A stretch of DNA of 64,000 nucleotides from Pseudonocardia sp. TRM90224 (GTDB taxonomy: Bacteria > Actinomycetota > Actinomycetes > Mycobacteriales > Pseudonocardiaceae): NCBI RefSeq assembly GCF_021245725.1, contig NZ_JAJGSX010000029.1:55796-119795 (forward strand). Reading direction: 5' to 3'. Positions 50,466 to 59,919 of the stretch are shown one piece after another; position 1 is the stretch's first letter, and every line of letters starts with the position of its first letter. The notes under the pieces are model-generated. The model ran no database searches, was not told where the DNA came from, and saw only the letters and a program-made list of their open reading frames with translations. The position numbers were made by a program, and so were the translations under genes.

Positions 50466-51113
50466 CTACTCGGGACTCAAGATCAACTCCAAAGGGAAGC
50501 CCATCACTACCAGGAAAGAAGTAACCGCTTCGCTATACTCTCGGTCTGGGCCAGCCTCCTCGCGAAGCAGCCCCGCAAACGTTTCCTTATCTTCACCTTC
50601 CGCCTTAGCCCATACGCTTAGCAAGTGATTGATCGCCTTCAATCGCTCTTCCCTCGATTGCTTCAGATCGTTACGATGCAACTTAAGCCGCTCGACAGTC
50701 CGCTTGCCCAAGTCACTATCCGGTCGACCGAAGACCAGCGATCCAGTAAAAGTGAGGTGAGCGCGAGGCTCGACCTCGTATGGATTCAGCAGCGGCTGCA
50801 ACTCACTGTAATAGGACCCCTTATGCTGATTGCAGTTTGGGCAAGCCAATGTCAAGTTCTCCCACTCGACGACCAGCTCAGGACATTGAGACTTGGGATT
50901 AATATGCTCGACATGGACTGAGGCTACGTGTTCGATTCTGCTCTCACAGTATGCACACTTGCCACAAGTCTCCGCCTTCAAGAACCTTCTAATCTCTCGG
51001 TGGCGGTGGCGTGCATACCGAGAAGGGTTCTCCGTCTCCAGAAACTCATGCGTCCAATTTACGAAATTCTCGTCGAGGACTGCGGGACGCGGACCTTTCC
51101 TCAATCTACGCAT
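50466..51113 (-). CDS. HNH endonuclease, PtuB-like (TIGR02646 type)
   Basis: 215 residues from ATG 51113, chosen because MRRLRKGPRPAVL matches the usual start of this family and overlaps the ATPase stop by only eight bases; a longer frame begins at 51176. HNH motif: CAYCESRIEHVASVHVEHINPKS, then LTLACPNCNQHKGSYY, with the Cys pairs and His-His-Asn arrangement. The gene is coupled to the ATPase upstream, the order seen in Septu systems, where PtuB is the nuclease. No retron reverse transcriptase lies nearby, so a retron-associated version is not supported. No decay is seen in either gene of the pair. Confidence 0.85.
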   Translation of the reverse strand: MRRLRKGPRPAVLDENFVNWTHEFLETENPSRYARHRHREIRRFLKAETCGKCAYCESRIEHVASVHVEHINPKSQCPELVVEWENLTLACPNCNQHKGSYYSELQPLLNPYEVEPRAHLTFTGSLVFGRPDSDLGKRTVERLKLHRNDLKQSREERLKAINHLLSVWAKAEGEDKETFAGLLREEAGPDREYSEAVTSFLVVMGFPLELILSPE

Positions 51114-52914
51114 CAATCTGCCGCTCTGCCAGTGCCGCTGCAGTTGCGGGAAACTCATCGAGCAGTCCCACTTCATCGAGTCGCAAGCGAAGTTGCCGAA
51201 AGAGCTCGGGTGTCATCTGCCTATCGCGATAGTCGCTAACTATTTCGTCAAGGGCTGCGTCTGCCCACATCGGCAATGTTGAACCAACGCCAAGCACTCG
51301 ACGAAGCACCTCCTCGGCCGACTTGACGCCGCGCCGGGGATCAACTCGGTAGGAAACCACACCTGATTCGGTGTATTCCAGCGCGTAGACATGAGCACCG
51401 GCCACCGACGTCACGACGAATGGACTATGTGTCGCAGCAACAAATGAAACATTCGGAAACGCCTCAAGCAGTCGAGGCAAGATTGATCGCTGCAGCTCGG
51501 GGTGCAGATGATTCTCTGGTTCGTCAAACACGACCGTAAAGGCTCGAACTTCGCGCGATCGCAGAAAGATCTGCCATCCCAGCTCAACAAGAGCGCTAAT
51601 TCCACCAGATGCCGCGTCGATCGAGAACTCTCCACGCTCTGTCACGATCACTATCTCGGGCGTCCTAACCACCAAACTGCGAAAGCCCAGACTCGGCGGC
51701 AGAAGCCGCCGCAAGACTACCTGGAATCCTTGCCAAACCTCGTAGGCCTCCGCATTTTTTTCAATTTCAACATCGTCTGACCCGCTTCCGGCGCCATGAT
51801 AGGCCGCGGCCAGTAGCGACTCCTTCATCCATTGTCCGGCAGACTTGCCGCTGAACGTACCCGCATAGCGAGATCGAACCTCCCCCAAGAACTGTTCAAG
51901 CAGCACTGATCCAGTCGAGAATGCCGTAGGTATTGTCGCCACTGGCGAGTAGCCTGCAACCGCCCGATGTGATGGAATATACAGGCCATTGACTTGGTTC
52001 TGACCCGACCAGGCAACCTGAAAGTTCACTCCCGCATCGCGCGCGAGCTGGATCGAAGCTTCGGCCTCGTTACTGTACACGAGGTGTGCAATTTGCGAAG
52101 CCGGCCTAGCTTCGCCTCCCTCAATGCCCGTCTCGTATGCAACACCGTGGCCGATCGATCGACGCGGTGTCGAAATTATAGGATTATTCCAATTGAAGTG
52201 CGGACTTAGCAGGTGAAGGAGGCTCGTTTTCCCTGCCCCGTTCTCTCCAGTTATTACCGTCAAGCGAGAGCTGAGATCGATATCTATCTCGGCGAACTGT
52301 CGCCACCCTCTCACAGATAGATGCTTGAATCGCGTTTCGGATTGCGCATCTTCCAGCCGACCGAAGCCATCACCCCTTGCAAATTGATACTCCCGGGCGC
52401 CCAACTGATGGTAGCGACGGGAAGAGTGCCCAGCCGCCGAAAGCGCCCCTGGCACGAGAAGCCTGTCAATTTCAACCAGGACGTCAAGTGGGCAGTGATC
52501 AAGAATCGCCTCCCACTCCTTAACACCGAGAGAGACAACCCAGTGGTCACTGATCGAGGAAGGCCCGGAGAGGTGTGTGATTAAGGCTCTTCGTAGCACC
52601 TCATCGCGAACTAGCTCGAAGTCCGAGATCGGCCTATGAACTATCTTCACCATCAACTCGATGACTACCATCCGCGAGCGGACGCTACCCGCTGGACTAG
52701 CTCGAACAACTCCAAATGCAACCACGCCCAGCGGCAAGTCTCCAGCACCAAGTGCATCCGAGATGCTCAGCACAACTGCATCACCGATTGACATATCGAC
52801 ATTCCGACTGGGGAGCGACAGAATGCCATCCGGCCCATCGTCGCCTTGATAGAAGAGCCATGAGGCCACCGCCGAGGTGGCATTGATATCAATTCGATAG
52901 AACCAGATCGCCAT
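51106..52914 (-). CDS. PtuA-like AAA ATPase with N-terminal PUA/EVE-like extension
   Basis: 602 residues. Residues 195-602 form an ABC-type/OLD-like ATPase: GWRQFAEIDIDLSSRLTVITGENGAGKTS (Walker A at 223-230), SGG at 436-438, VVFDEPENHLHP (Walker B, 461-472) and FVAATHSPFVV (H-loop, 494-497). Septu ATPases (PtuA) have this layout and pair with an HNH protein, as here. Residues 1-190 are extra: IWFYRIDINATSAVASWLFY, then SIGDAVVLSISDALG and PLGVVAFGVV, a strand pattern that resembles PUA/EVE-type domains, which bind modified bases. That assignment is by eye only. The ATPase is likely to sense or gate the nuclease during phage infection. Confidence 0.8.
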   Translation of the reverse strand: MAIWFYRIDINATSAVASWLFYQGDDGPDGILSLPSRNVDMSIGDAVVLSISDALGAGDLPLGVVAFGVVRASPAGSVRSRMVVIELMVKIVHRPISDFELVRDEVLRRALITHLSGPSSISDHWVVSLGVKEWEAILDHCPLDVLVEIDRLLVPGALSAAGHSSRRYHQLGAREYQFARGDGFGRLEDAQSETRFKHLSVRGWRQFAEIDIDLSSRLTVITGENGAGKTSLLHLLSPHFNWNNPIISTPRRSIGHGVAYETGIEGGEARPASQIAHLVYSNEAEASIQLARDAGVNFQVAWSGQNQVNGLYIPSHRAVAGYSPVATIPTAFSTGSVLLEQFLGEVRSRYAGTFSGKSAGQWMKESLLAAAYHGAGSGSDDVEIEKNAEAYEVWQGFQVVLRRLLPPSLGFRSLVVRTPEIVIVTERGEFSIDAASGGISALVELGWQIFLRSREVRAFTVVFDEPENHLHPELQRSILPRLLEAFPNVSFVAATHSPFVVTSVAGAHVYALEYTESGVVSYRVDPRRGVKSAEEVLRRVLGVGSTLPMWADAALDEIVSDYRDRQMTPELFRQLRLRLDEVGLLDEFPATAAALAERQIDA

Positions 52915-53334
52915 CCGAGTCCCTCACTACTGTTGCGATAGTCGGTCTGACAGCGAGCACGCCGCCTCGCCGAAAGTGCTCTAACAATCAAGTAAGTGCG
53001 GCGCTTGCCGATGATTCTCCGTCAGGGACTTTGCATCATGCTCCTGGAGGCGCAACAGCGCTGCGTCGTGGGCAGCAGCACCTTTGCCGGTTCCGCGAGT
53101 GGTTGCAGCGCGACGCGCTCGTGGCGTTGCCATGACATACCTCCCCCTGGCCAGCAACAGTCTGTGCCCGACCTGCCGCCGTGCGTAGTGAGTGCCTGCA
53201 AGCGTGTCTCGCACTGGCTGCATCGGCCGTTACCGGCCCTGGTCGCTTCGCCGATGTCTATGCGCGATCGAGACATCGCTGATCCGAGGTTCGAATTGGC
53301 CCCGTCCTGTCAGTGTTCGGTCCACACTGCATGT
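52915..53334. other. Gap upstream of the ATPase gene
   Basis: About 420 bases without a convincing gene. It should hold the promoter of the ATPase-HNH operon. A short inverted repeat and several partial frames are visible, nothing more. Confidence 0.5.
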
Positions 53335-53916
53335 ATGCCCAGGTGGCGTGTGCGAGATGTTCCGGTATGGGTCCGGCAGCCGGTCGCCGTGGCGGCGGCT
53401 ATCGAGGACTGCATGTTGCGCATGTTCGGATCTACTGAGGCCCCGCCTGCGCTCGGCGCACGCTCGGCGCTGTCATGGATCGGTGGTCTGTCGCCGACGA
53501 CCCCGCTGGTTGGGTTGCCGCATGGGCCGAGCCAGTCGCGGGCGATCGCGGAGTTCATGGTGGCGAACAAGGTCGCTGCTGGTGAGGAGTACCCGCCGGC
53601 GCCGTGGTGGGCGAAGTACGACGGGTTCAACTTGGACCGGGCGCATAGCCGGGAGTGGTGGGCGGTGAACGCCTACTGGGGTTACACCCGCGAGAACGCT
53701 CAGGACGTTCAGCTGGCGATCGGGTGGGCTTTCGGTGTGATCGACAACGTGGCGGTGCTGACGCCGGCACGTGCCGGTGACGGTTCGGAGATCGGTGTGG
53801 AGCGGCGGGAGCACTTCGCGCGGATGCTGCACCGGCTCGCCCCGCTCCCTCCCGGGCTGCAGCCTCAGGCGGAAGCGGGGCGTGTGGCGCCGGGCGCGGG
53901 TCAGACGTCCGCGTAG
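53335..53916 (+). CDS. Hypothetical protein
   Basis: 193 residues from ATG 53335; the frame is open further upstream but without family-like content. Aromatic-rich middle (PPAPWWAKYDGFNLDRAHSREWWAVNAYWGYTRENAQDV) and a long N-terminal helix (VRQPVAVAAAIEDCMLRMFG). No membrane helix or known motif recognised. It converges on the broken relaxase gene and overlaps the relic at 53901-54111 by a few bases. Proteins of this look often accompany actinobacterial conjugative elements, but I cannot name a family. Confidence 0.45.
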   Translation: MPRWRVRDVPVWVRQPVAVAAAIEDCMLRMFGSTEAPPALGARSALSWIGGLSPTTPLVGLPHGPSQSRAIAEFMVANKVAAGEEYPPAPWWAKYDGFNLDRAHSREWWAVNAYWGYTRENAQDVQLAIGWAFGVIDNVAVLTPARAGDGSEIGVERREHFARMLHRLAPLPPGLQPQAEAGRVAPGAGQTSA

Positions 53917-54111
53917 ACGTCCTCTCGCCCGAGGTCAGCGACTGTTTCGCTGCCGGTGTCGTCGTATTCGTCGCGGCTGCGGGCGTAGGGGTCGTCGCGG
54001 CTGTGGTCGACGTCCCGCGGCGGGGGTTTCGAGTTCCATCGCGGCCGCACCCACCGCGGCCCAGTCGTCAGTGTGGCTGGTTTCGGTGGCGAGGTCAGTG
54101 GCGGTGATCGG
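53901..54111 (-). pseudogene. Relic of a small gene downstream of the relaxase
   Basis: One frame ends in DHSRDDPYARSRDEYDDTGSETVADLGREDVYADV before a stop, an acidic tail that looks like a real C-terminus. The matching upstream part (TATDLATETSHTDDWAAVGAAAMELE) is in a different frame, so a frameshift near 54030 has broken a short gene that followed the relaxase. Confidence 0.45.
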
Positions 54112-55862
54112 TCAGTGCGGGTCGTCCTCACGCCGGGCAACGTGTTCGGCGTGCAGCCATTCCTGGCCGGTGACGTGCTCGTCGGTGTCGTGGTCGCCGG
54201 CTTGTTCGGCGAGGAGGTAGCGGGCTGCTTCGGCTTCGGCGCGGGTGAGCGCGGTGCGGGCCATGAACTCGGCGCGGGCGTCATCGACCTGGCGCAGCTT
54301 GTCGGCTTGTTCGTCGAGGACGGCGACGAGCGCGTCGGATTCGCTGGCCTGTCGCAGCAGCGTCGCGCGCTGCTGGTCGGTGGTGGCGTTTGTGGCTTCG
54401 GCGCGGCGGATCGCGGCGGTGGCGGTGTGGGTGCTGATCGCCTGCAGAGTGCCGGCGAGCTCGTTGCCGACGTAACGGGGACCCCACTGCAGTTCCCGCT
54501 CCCACGCGGTGACGCGGGCGCGCAGCGCGCCGCGGGTCAGCTCGTGCTCGGCCTGCTCGACCGCGGGGCGGTCGAGGGCGCGCCAGGCGGCGCGGTAGGC
54601 GGCGTAGGCCTCGACCTGCCCGGCTTTCGGTGCCGGGCCGAGGGCGTCGTGGGGGTCGGTGTGGTCGCGTAGTTCGCGGTAGCCGGCGATGGTCGCCGCG
54701 TTGCGTTCCCACACGGTCCGCTCGTCAGTGCCGGCGGCGGGCACCGGGCCGAGCGCGTCGGTGGCCCATGCGGCGCTGGTGTCGGCGGTGCTGCGGCCGA
54801 GTTCGGCGGTGCGCTGATCGGCGGTGTCGGCGAGCGCGGTGAGGTAGGTGTTCCACTGCTGGCCGACGTCGGCGGGGACCCAGTCGTGGTGCCGCTCGCC
54901 TGCCGGGTCCAACCGGACGGTGTTGCCGCGGGTGATCCGGGAGTGGATCACGTTGGTGGTGTTGGTGGCGGTGTCGAATGATCGCGCACCGATCGCGGCA
55001 CGCAGGGTGGCGTAGGCGTCGCGGCTAGCGAGCTCGACGCGGCGCAGCACACGGGTGAGGGTGCTGGCGCCGCCCTCGGCGGCGATCTGGTCGCGTTGTG
55101 CGGGGGGTGAGGTCGCCGGTGTCGGTGAGCCGGTCCAGCCAGGTCATGGTGCGCTCGGTCGCGGCCTGTTGGGCTCCCTCAGCGAGCAGCTCGGCCGTGG
55201 TGCGGACGCTGCGCATCTCGGTTGCGGACTCGGCGGCGAGCGCGGTCGCGGACCGGTTGGTGATCGGGTCCTGGGTGGCGAGGACGCCGGCGAGGACCGC
55301 GACCGGGTCGCGGCGGACCTGGTGGCGGTGCTCGCTGCCCTGGGCGGGATCGGCGGGTGCGGTGGCGGTGACGACGTAGGCGGTGTTGCGTTCGCGGCCA
55401 CGGGTCATCGGCACGAGCAGCCCGGCGGCGTCGGTCGTCGGGGTGGTGACGTTGTGGGTGGTGTGCACGGTGCCGCCCTACACCGCGTGTTTCGTCGAGG
55501 CGTAGCCGAGCGCGAGGTGCTCGGCGACATACCCCGGCGGCAGCACCATCTGCTCTCCGAGGACGTCGCCCTCGGCGGTGCGACCTTGCAGGACGGCGAC
55601 CTGCAGGGAGCCGTCCGGGCGGACTGCTTGGACGCGGTATTGCTCGCGGGTGACCACGGGGCGGGTGTTGCCCTCGTAGCCCTGCACGGTCCAGTCCAGG
55701 GCGCGGGCCTCGACAAGGTCCGACCCCGGCGTAGGTGCCCTGCAGCCCCAGCGCCACCCCGTCGGCTTCGACGAGGTCGAGGAGATGGCGACCTGCTCAC
55801 CGCGATCTGCCGCCCGACGAGGGAATCGATCTTGCGAGAGAACCTCGGCAACCCGCGCACCA
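54112..55862 (-). pseudogene. MobF-family (TraA/TrwC-like) conjugative relaxase-helicase, C-terminal part, broken
   Basis: The helicase C-terminal region is recognisable: GDLVEARALDWTVQGYEGNTRPVVTREQY, then LPPGYVAEHLALGYASTKHAV, GGTVHTTHN and AGLLVPMTRGRERNTAYVVT, followed by the long helical tail (RDAYATLRAAIGARSFDTA; ELRDHTDPHDALGPAPKAGQVEAYAAYRAAWRAL). It is interrupted by a nonsense codon at 55478-55480 where a Gln is expected (HAV-stop-GGTVHTTHN), a frameshift in a G run near 55105, and two more near 55720 and 55795. The N-terminal relaxase domain is missing. The gene once drove conjugative transfer and is now inactive. Confidence 0.82.
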
Positions 55863-55928
55863 GACACCCAACACGTGCCCTGAGTCACTCGCGACACCCG
55901 AGTTGGCGACGAACAGCGTCCGGCAACG

Positions 55929-55944
55929 TGTGACTTATGTCACA
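55929..55944. promoter_or_regulatory. Perfect CRP/GlxR-type palindrome
   Basis: TGTGACTTATGTCACA matches the TGTGA-N6-TCACA consensus of Crp and GlxR exactly. It lies at the end of the relaxase relic, with no intact gene close downstream on either strand, so it may be a leftover promoter or an accidental site. Confidence 0.5.
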
Positions 55945-57406
55945 TGCTGTGGCGCGGTCCGCAGTGGTGCGCAGCTGACACCGACGACCATGAACCCTGA
56001 GTCCGCGGCTCTTCGAGCTCCCACTCATTGCTCCAAGACTTGTGATGCCGGACGTTCAACGACCGATGCCAACCCAGCCGACGTCCGCGATCGATTGCCC
56101 TCGACTGAACCTCGCGCCGAGGGAAAGACACCACCTGATCTCGTCGTGCTGCACCGGGCACCTCTCTCCGGCCCCAAATGTCCTTGGACCTATCGCCCGT
56201 CGGCGCCCCCTTGTTGCTAGGCCCGAGCCCTTCGGCTGGGCTCGCGCCAGGATGGGTGCCGCGGGCAGCGCCATTCAGCCCGGACGACAAGACTCCGCCG
56301 AGCGAGACCGCCTCATCGCCGTCCTCGACCGCGAAGCTGTTATGCGCCCTCCCCGGCCGCTCCACCTCCGCGCACCGCTCCGGGCTCACCCAGGTCCACA
56401 CGCTGATCCACCGCCACTCACTACTCCGCCCCTGCACCTCCACCCTGTTCCGCCGGTCTGTCCGCCAGCCCGGCGAGGTGTTCGCCAGCCTGTGCCGCCA
56501 GCCCGGACCACCAGCCGGACCACCAGCCTCCACCGCCAGCCCGGACCGCCAGCCGTACCGCCAGCCTCCACCGCCAGCCGTACCGCCAGCCTCCACCGCC
56601 AGCCGTACCGCCAGCCTCCACCGCCAGCCGTACCGCCAGCCTCTACCGCCAGCTGTTCGCCACCCTGTCCGGCGCGGCCTGTTCCGCCAGGCCCTCGCAC
56701 CTCCCCACCCCACAACTCCATTCACACCTCCACAAAGCCACCACATCCAGCTGTCACCGTCTCCACATGCGACCAGCCCAACGAGCGCAATAGCTGCCAG
56801 ATGCAGCATGGCCCCAATCAGGATATGCCTGCCGGTAAACATTCGAGCAGACCTGCTGACGCCGTGATTTGACTGACCGGAATCGCTTCACACAAGAATC
56901 GTCTTCGCCCAATCTGCAAACTACATACCTTTCGAAACGCTTGCCTGGACCGGTTCACAACTTCAGATCTCAGAGCAGGTGTGCACCCTTCTCCGCAGAT
57001 GAGAGCTCAGGCCAAATCACTCGGCGTCCAGGCGCCGAAAGAAATTGCGCAAGGAACTGCCGTCTACCATCAAGGAATGCCTCTCGGATGGGCACCACCA
57101 TGACCATTAGGCGCGCCTTCCGCATCGCCCGAGTTGATCACCAGGTGATCATCAGCGGAGACGCTCAGTCCGCGGTCGTTGCAGGTCCAAGCGCCGTCGC
57201 GGCCTGATGCCTCACCTCCTCACGGCCGAAGTCTGCGCTACTGTTCAGCCACTGGAACGGTGCGACTCGCACTCGGCGGTGCACGGTGCGGGCCACCACG
57301 AGAGCATGCCGACCGAAGAATCAACGGAAGCGAAATCGGGCTCGCATCGCTGGATGACTGCACCGCAGACCACCCAGTCCAAACCGATTGAGAGGACGTC
57401 AAGCAC
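55945..57406. other. Degenerate non-coding stretch
   Basis: About 1.46 kb with no credible gene. Several frames are open, but they are explained by Pro/Gly-rich tandem repeats (56526-56650) or have composition unlike the neighbouring genes. A 36-codon frame at 57100-57207 (MTIRRAFRIARVDHQVIISG) is possible but unsupported. Confidence 0.6.
56526..56650. repeat. 25-base tandem repeat
   Basis: Four consecutive 25-base units (56551-56650, the last with one change) plus a diverged fifth unit on the left. The unit is CCAGC/CCGCC-rich (AGCCGTACCGCCAGCCTCC-). Since 25 is not a multiple of three, all frames cycle through the same motifs, which makes artificial Pro- or Gly/Trp-rich frames on both strands. 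Confidence 0.9.
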
Positions 57407-57598
57407 ATGTCAGGACCATCAGATCCCCTGCTCTCTGTCCGCGCGTTCCTTGTGTTTTTCTCAGCGCTGCTGACCGGCACCGCGGCAGGCAGCCTGAGCT
57501 ATCTGGCCACACCAAATGTGGCTTCCGCCAGCCTCGTTGGAATGGGCGCCTTCGCGGTGGCACTTCCCTTGGTCCACTCCATTCTCGCCCGTGACTGA
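57407..57598 (+). CDS. Small hypothetical membrane protein
   Basis: 63 residues from ATG 57407, with GAGAGGAC about ten bases upstream. Two hydrophobic segments (AFLVFFSALLTGTAAGSLSYL; SLVGMGAFAVALPLVHSIL) suggest two membrane helices. There are no other motifs. The ribosome site and hydrophobic pattern favour a real gene over chance, but the region around it is degenerate. Confidence 0.5.
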   Translation: MSGPSDPLLSVRAFLVFFSALLTGTAAGSLSYLATPNVASASLVGMGAFAVALPLVHSILARD

Positions 57599-59040
57599 GG
57601 CCCTCGTTGGCGTCGATGGCGGTTTCGATCGATGCGGCCGAAGCGTTGGGCGTGGCCGGCGATGATCCCGGCTCCGACGCGTTCCGGGTTCTGCCCGACC
57701 AGCACCTCGACGGCGACCCCACCGACCCGCGGCGCGAGCGTCGATCGCTCCAACTCCGGCCCCACACGGGCTGCCACCCGCCGCGCTGCGCCCGGCAGGA
57801 TCTCGGCGACCGGGCGGACCAGCCGGCCGACCACCCGCAGCACCTGCCCGGGCACGGCATCCGGCCACACCATCCCGACCGCCGCCGTGACGGCGGCGGT
57901 CGGGGCGCCCGTCCCTAGGCGGTTCGTCGATCTGGCTCGCGCCCGCCTATGCGAGCGTGACGAGCGGCATGGCCGGCCGCGCTGCGGCACTCCTGGCCGG
58001 TGGCGGAGTCGGCGCTGCCCGCTCTCGGAGTACTCGTGGTGGCTGCGGTGTTCGCCGCGTGGGGCCCAGGTGGGAGTGACAACGCCAACGTACGCGCCTT
58101 CGTCCGCTTGCTCGTTGACCTCGGACGTGATCTCGGTCGTGCAGGCGACGCCGAGGTCGCGTCGTAAGTTGAGCTAAACCCAATCCACAGGAACCATCAC
58201 TTGTGCTGATGCCTGTGCCTCGGTCATGATTCTTTCCCTCAGCGTGTTGCCGCCGGAGCCGCGCGAGAGAGAAGAGGCTCATGAAAGGTCACGGCTCGAG
58301 GTGGCTGCCGCATGCGGAAGGTCAATTTGTCGCGAGTCGCGTGACAGTCGATTGCGCGTCGGTCGAGCACTCCGCGGAGTTCGTCACACCAGCGAGGCGC
58401 TGCCGTCGGTTCGCCTGCACCGGCGCTCATCAGAGTCGCGCTGCTATATGGAACCTAGCCAGCTCTCGGGCCGCTGGGCTCCCACACGTGCTCATGCACT
58501 TCTTCACTGTTCCCGACGCCAAAGCGGCGCGCTCATCCGCCGACTGGCCGCACTGATGCTTGGTACCTTCTACCTGTTCATCGCCATCACCGGCTTCGAC
58601 ACCCGGCGCTGCTCGGCAAAGCGAATGAGGCGTCGGTAGGCGCTGGCGGCACCCTGGCCACGCCACTGCTCGCGAGAGAGCTCGAAGCAGCGCGGGCGGC
58701 GTCGGCGGCGACATCTTCTTCGCGATCGTCGCAGCCTTCTCGTGTCGCAGCCTTCTCGTTGGGCAAATTTTCTCGGTCGTTCTGATCGCCCGTTCACCGC
58801 ACGTGTTGCCCGGCCCTTCGAGCGCCGCGCCCTTTCCACTCAAGAGTCCGGCGCTGGTGTCGATGCCACTGGGCTTCTCGGCAGCCTACTGGGGACGTTG
58901 CTCAGCCGGGCCGCAGCCGACGAGAGCAGCGATAGTGAGGTGCGCGTCGCACGGAACCGGCATCGGGGCCGATCCCGCGCAGCCGCGTCACACGCTGACC
59001 CGTTACATCGAAACCGCATCGCATATTCTCTGGAGGAGCA
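57599..59040. other. Degenerate stretch before the creatininase gene
   Basis: About 1.44 kb. On the minus strand between 57580 and 57872 one frame has gene-like composition (RVVGRLVRPVAEILPGAARRVAARV) and could be a relic, unidentified. A mini-gene with a good ribosome site lies at 58174-58227. Otherwise nothing is recognisable. The last 15 bases hold the AGGAGCA ribosome site of the creatininase gene. Confidence 0.5.
58174..58227 (-). CDS. Possible 17-residue peptide gene
   Basis: Minus-strand ATG at 58227 is preceded by GAGGGAAAG at the correct distance and encodes MTEAQASAQVMVPVDWV before a TAG. It may be a leader peptide, the precursor of a small modified peptide, or the stump of a broken gene. 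No modifying enzyme or attenuator is visible beside it. Confidence 0.3.
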   Translation of the reverse strand: MTEAQASAQVMVPVDWV

Positions 59041-59919
59041 ATGTCCGTGTGGATTCAAGACCTCACATACCGGGAGGTCGCTGACTACCTCGATCGCCAC
59101 GGGGAAGTGATCGTGCCGATCGGTAGCACGGAGGTGCACGGACCGCATCTCCCGCTCGGTACCGACGGCTACGAGGCGATCGACTACGCGGAGGGAATCG
59201 CTGAACGTGCCGAGCTGCTCGTCGCGCCCCCAATCTGGTACGGCGACGCTGCCCACCACATGCACAAGCCAGGCACGATCAGCCTTCAGCCGGAGACCGT
59301 CGTCGCGGTCCTGAAGGACGTGTACCGCTCACTTGCGCACCATGGCTTCCGCGCGATCATCACGTTCAACGGCCACCGCATCGCGAACCTGCCGGTGATC
59401 AGCATCGCCTCTCGCGCAGTCAAGAAGGAGCATCCAAACGTCGCGTTCGCATCGATCGACCCGCTCACGATGGGCACCACGCACCGCCGGCTGCGCGAGC
59501 ACGACGGCCGCGGACTGCACGGCGACGAGTTCGAGACTTCACACATGTTGTTCAAGCACCCCGAGCTCGTCCACATCGACCGCGCTGTCTTCTCCCACGG
59601 GTACGTGTTCGAGACACGCTTCCTGACCCAGGACCTGCTCGCCGGCGGGGACGGGATGCAGTACTACCTGAACGCCGACGAGCAGGGAAAGTTGGCACCG
59701 CTCGGCCACATCGGCGACCCCGAGTGCGCAACCTACGAGCGCGGCGAAGCCCTATTCGATGCAGTTGTCGCCAATGGCGTCGAGTTCGTCTCCGACATGC
59801 GCCGCTGGGTCGAGGACGGCAAGCACATTGTCGGCGCTACCGGGGCGGAGGGGAGGGAGCTGATGGAGCGCGAACTCGCGTGGCGCGAGCGGGCAACAGG
59901 CGCCGACAACGCGTCTTGA
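59041..59919 (+). CDS. Creatininase/MftE-family amidohydrolase
   Basis: 292 residues, with an AGGAG ribosome site. The family fold is clear: EVIVPIGSTEVHGPHLPLGTDGYEAID carries the metal ligands Glu31, His33 and Asp42, FRAIITFNGHRIANLPVI follows, and GRGLHGDEFETSHML carries Glu163. In most members the later motifs read NGHGGN and H-A-G/D-E-x-E-T-S; here the Gly-Gly-Asn is replaced by Arg-Ile-Ala-Asn. Family members hydrolyse creatinine or other cyclic amides, or act on peptides (MftE). No mycofactocin gene is nearby. It stands alone in the accessory region. Confidence 0.85.
   Translation: MSVWIQDLTYREVADYLDRHGEVIVPIGSTEVHGPHLPLGTDGYEAIDYAEGIAERAELLVAPPIWYGDAAHHMHKPGTISLQPETVVAVLKDVYRSLAHHGFRAIITFNGHRIANLPVISIASRAVKKEHPNVAFASIDPLTMGTTHRRLREHDGRGLHGDEFETSHMLFKHPELVHIDRAVFSHGYVFETRFLTQDLLAGGDGMQYYLNADEQGKLAPLGHIGDPECATYERGEALFDAVVANGVEFVSDMRRWVEDGKHIVGATGAEGRELMERELAWRERATGADNAS

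Noticed and set aside
50466..52914. Retron-type system, since PtuAB pairs occur in some retrons.
   Set aside because: No reverse transcriptase or msr/msd-like structured RNA is seen within several kilobases.
56030..56870. Long Pro-rich (plus) and Gly/Trp-rich (minus) open frames.
   Set aside because: They are produced by the 25-base tandem repeat and lack ribosome sites and domain content.
59041..59919. Mycofactocin cluster, because the protein is related to MftE.
   Set aside because: No MftA precursor with its conserved C-terminus and no radical SAM gene are present.
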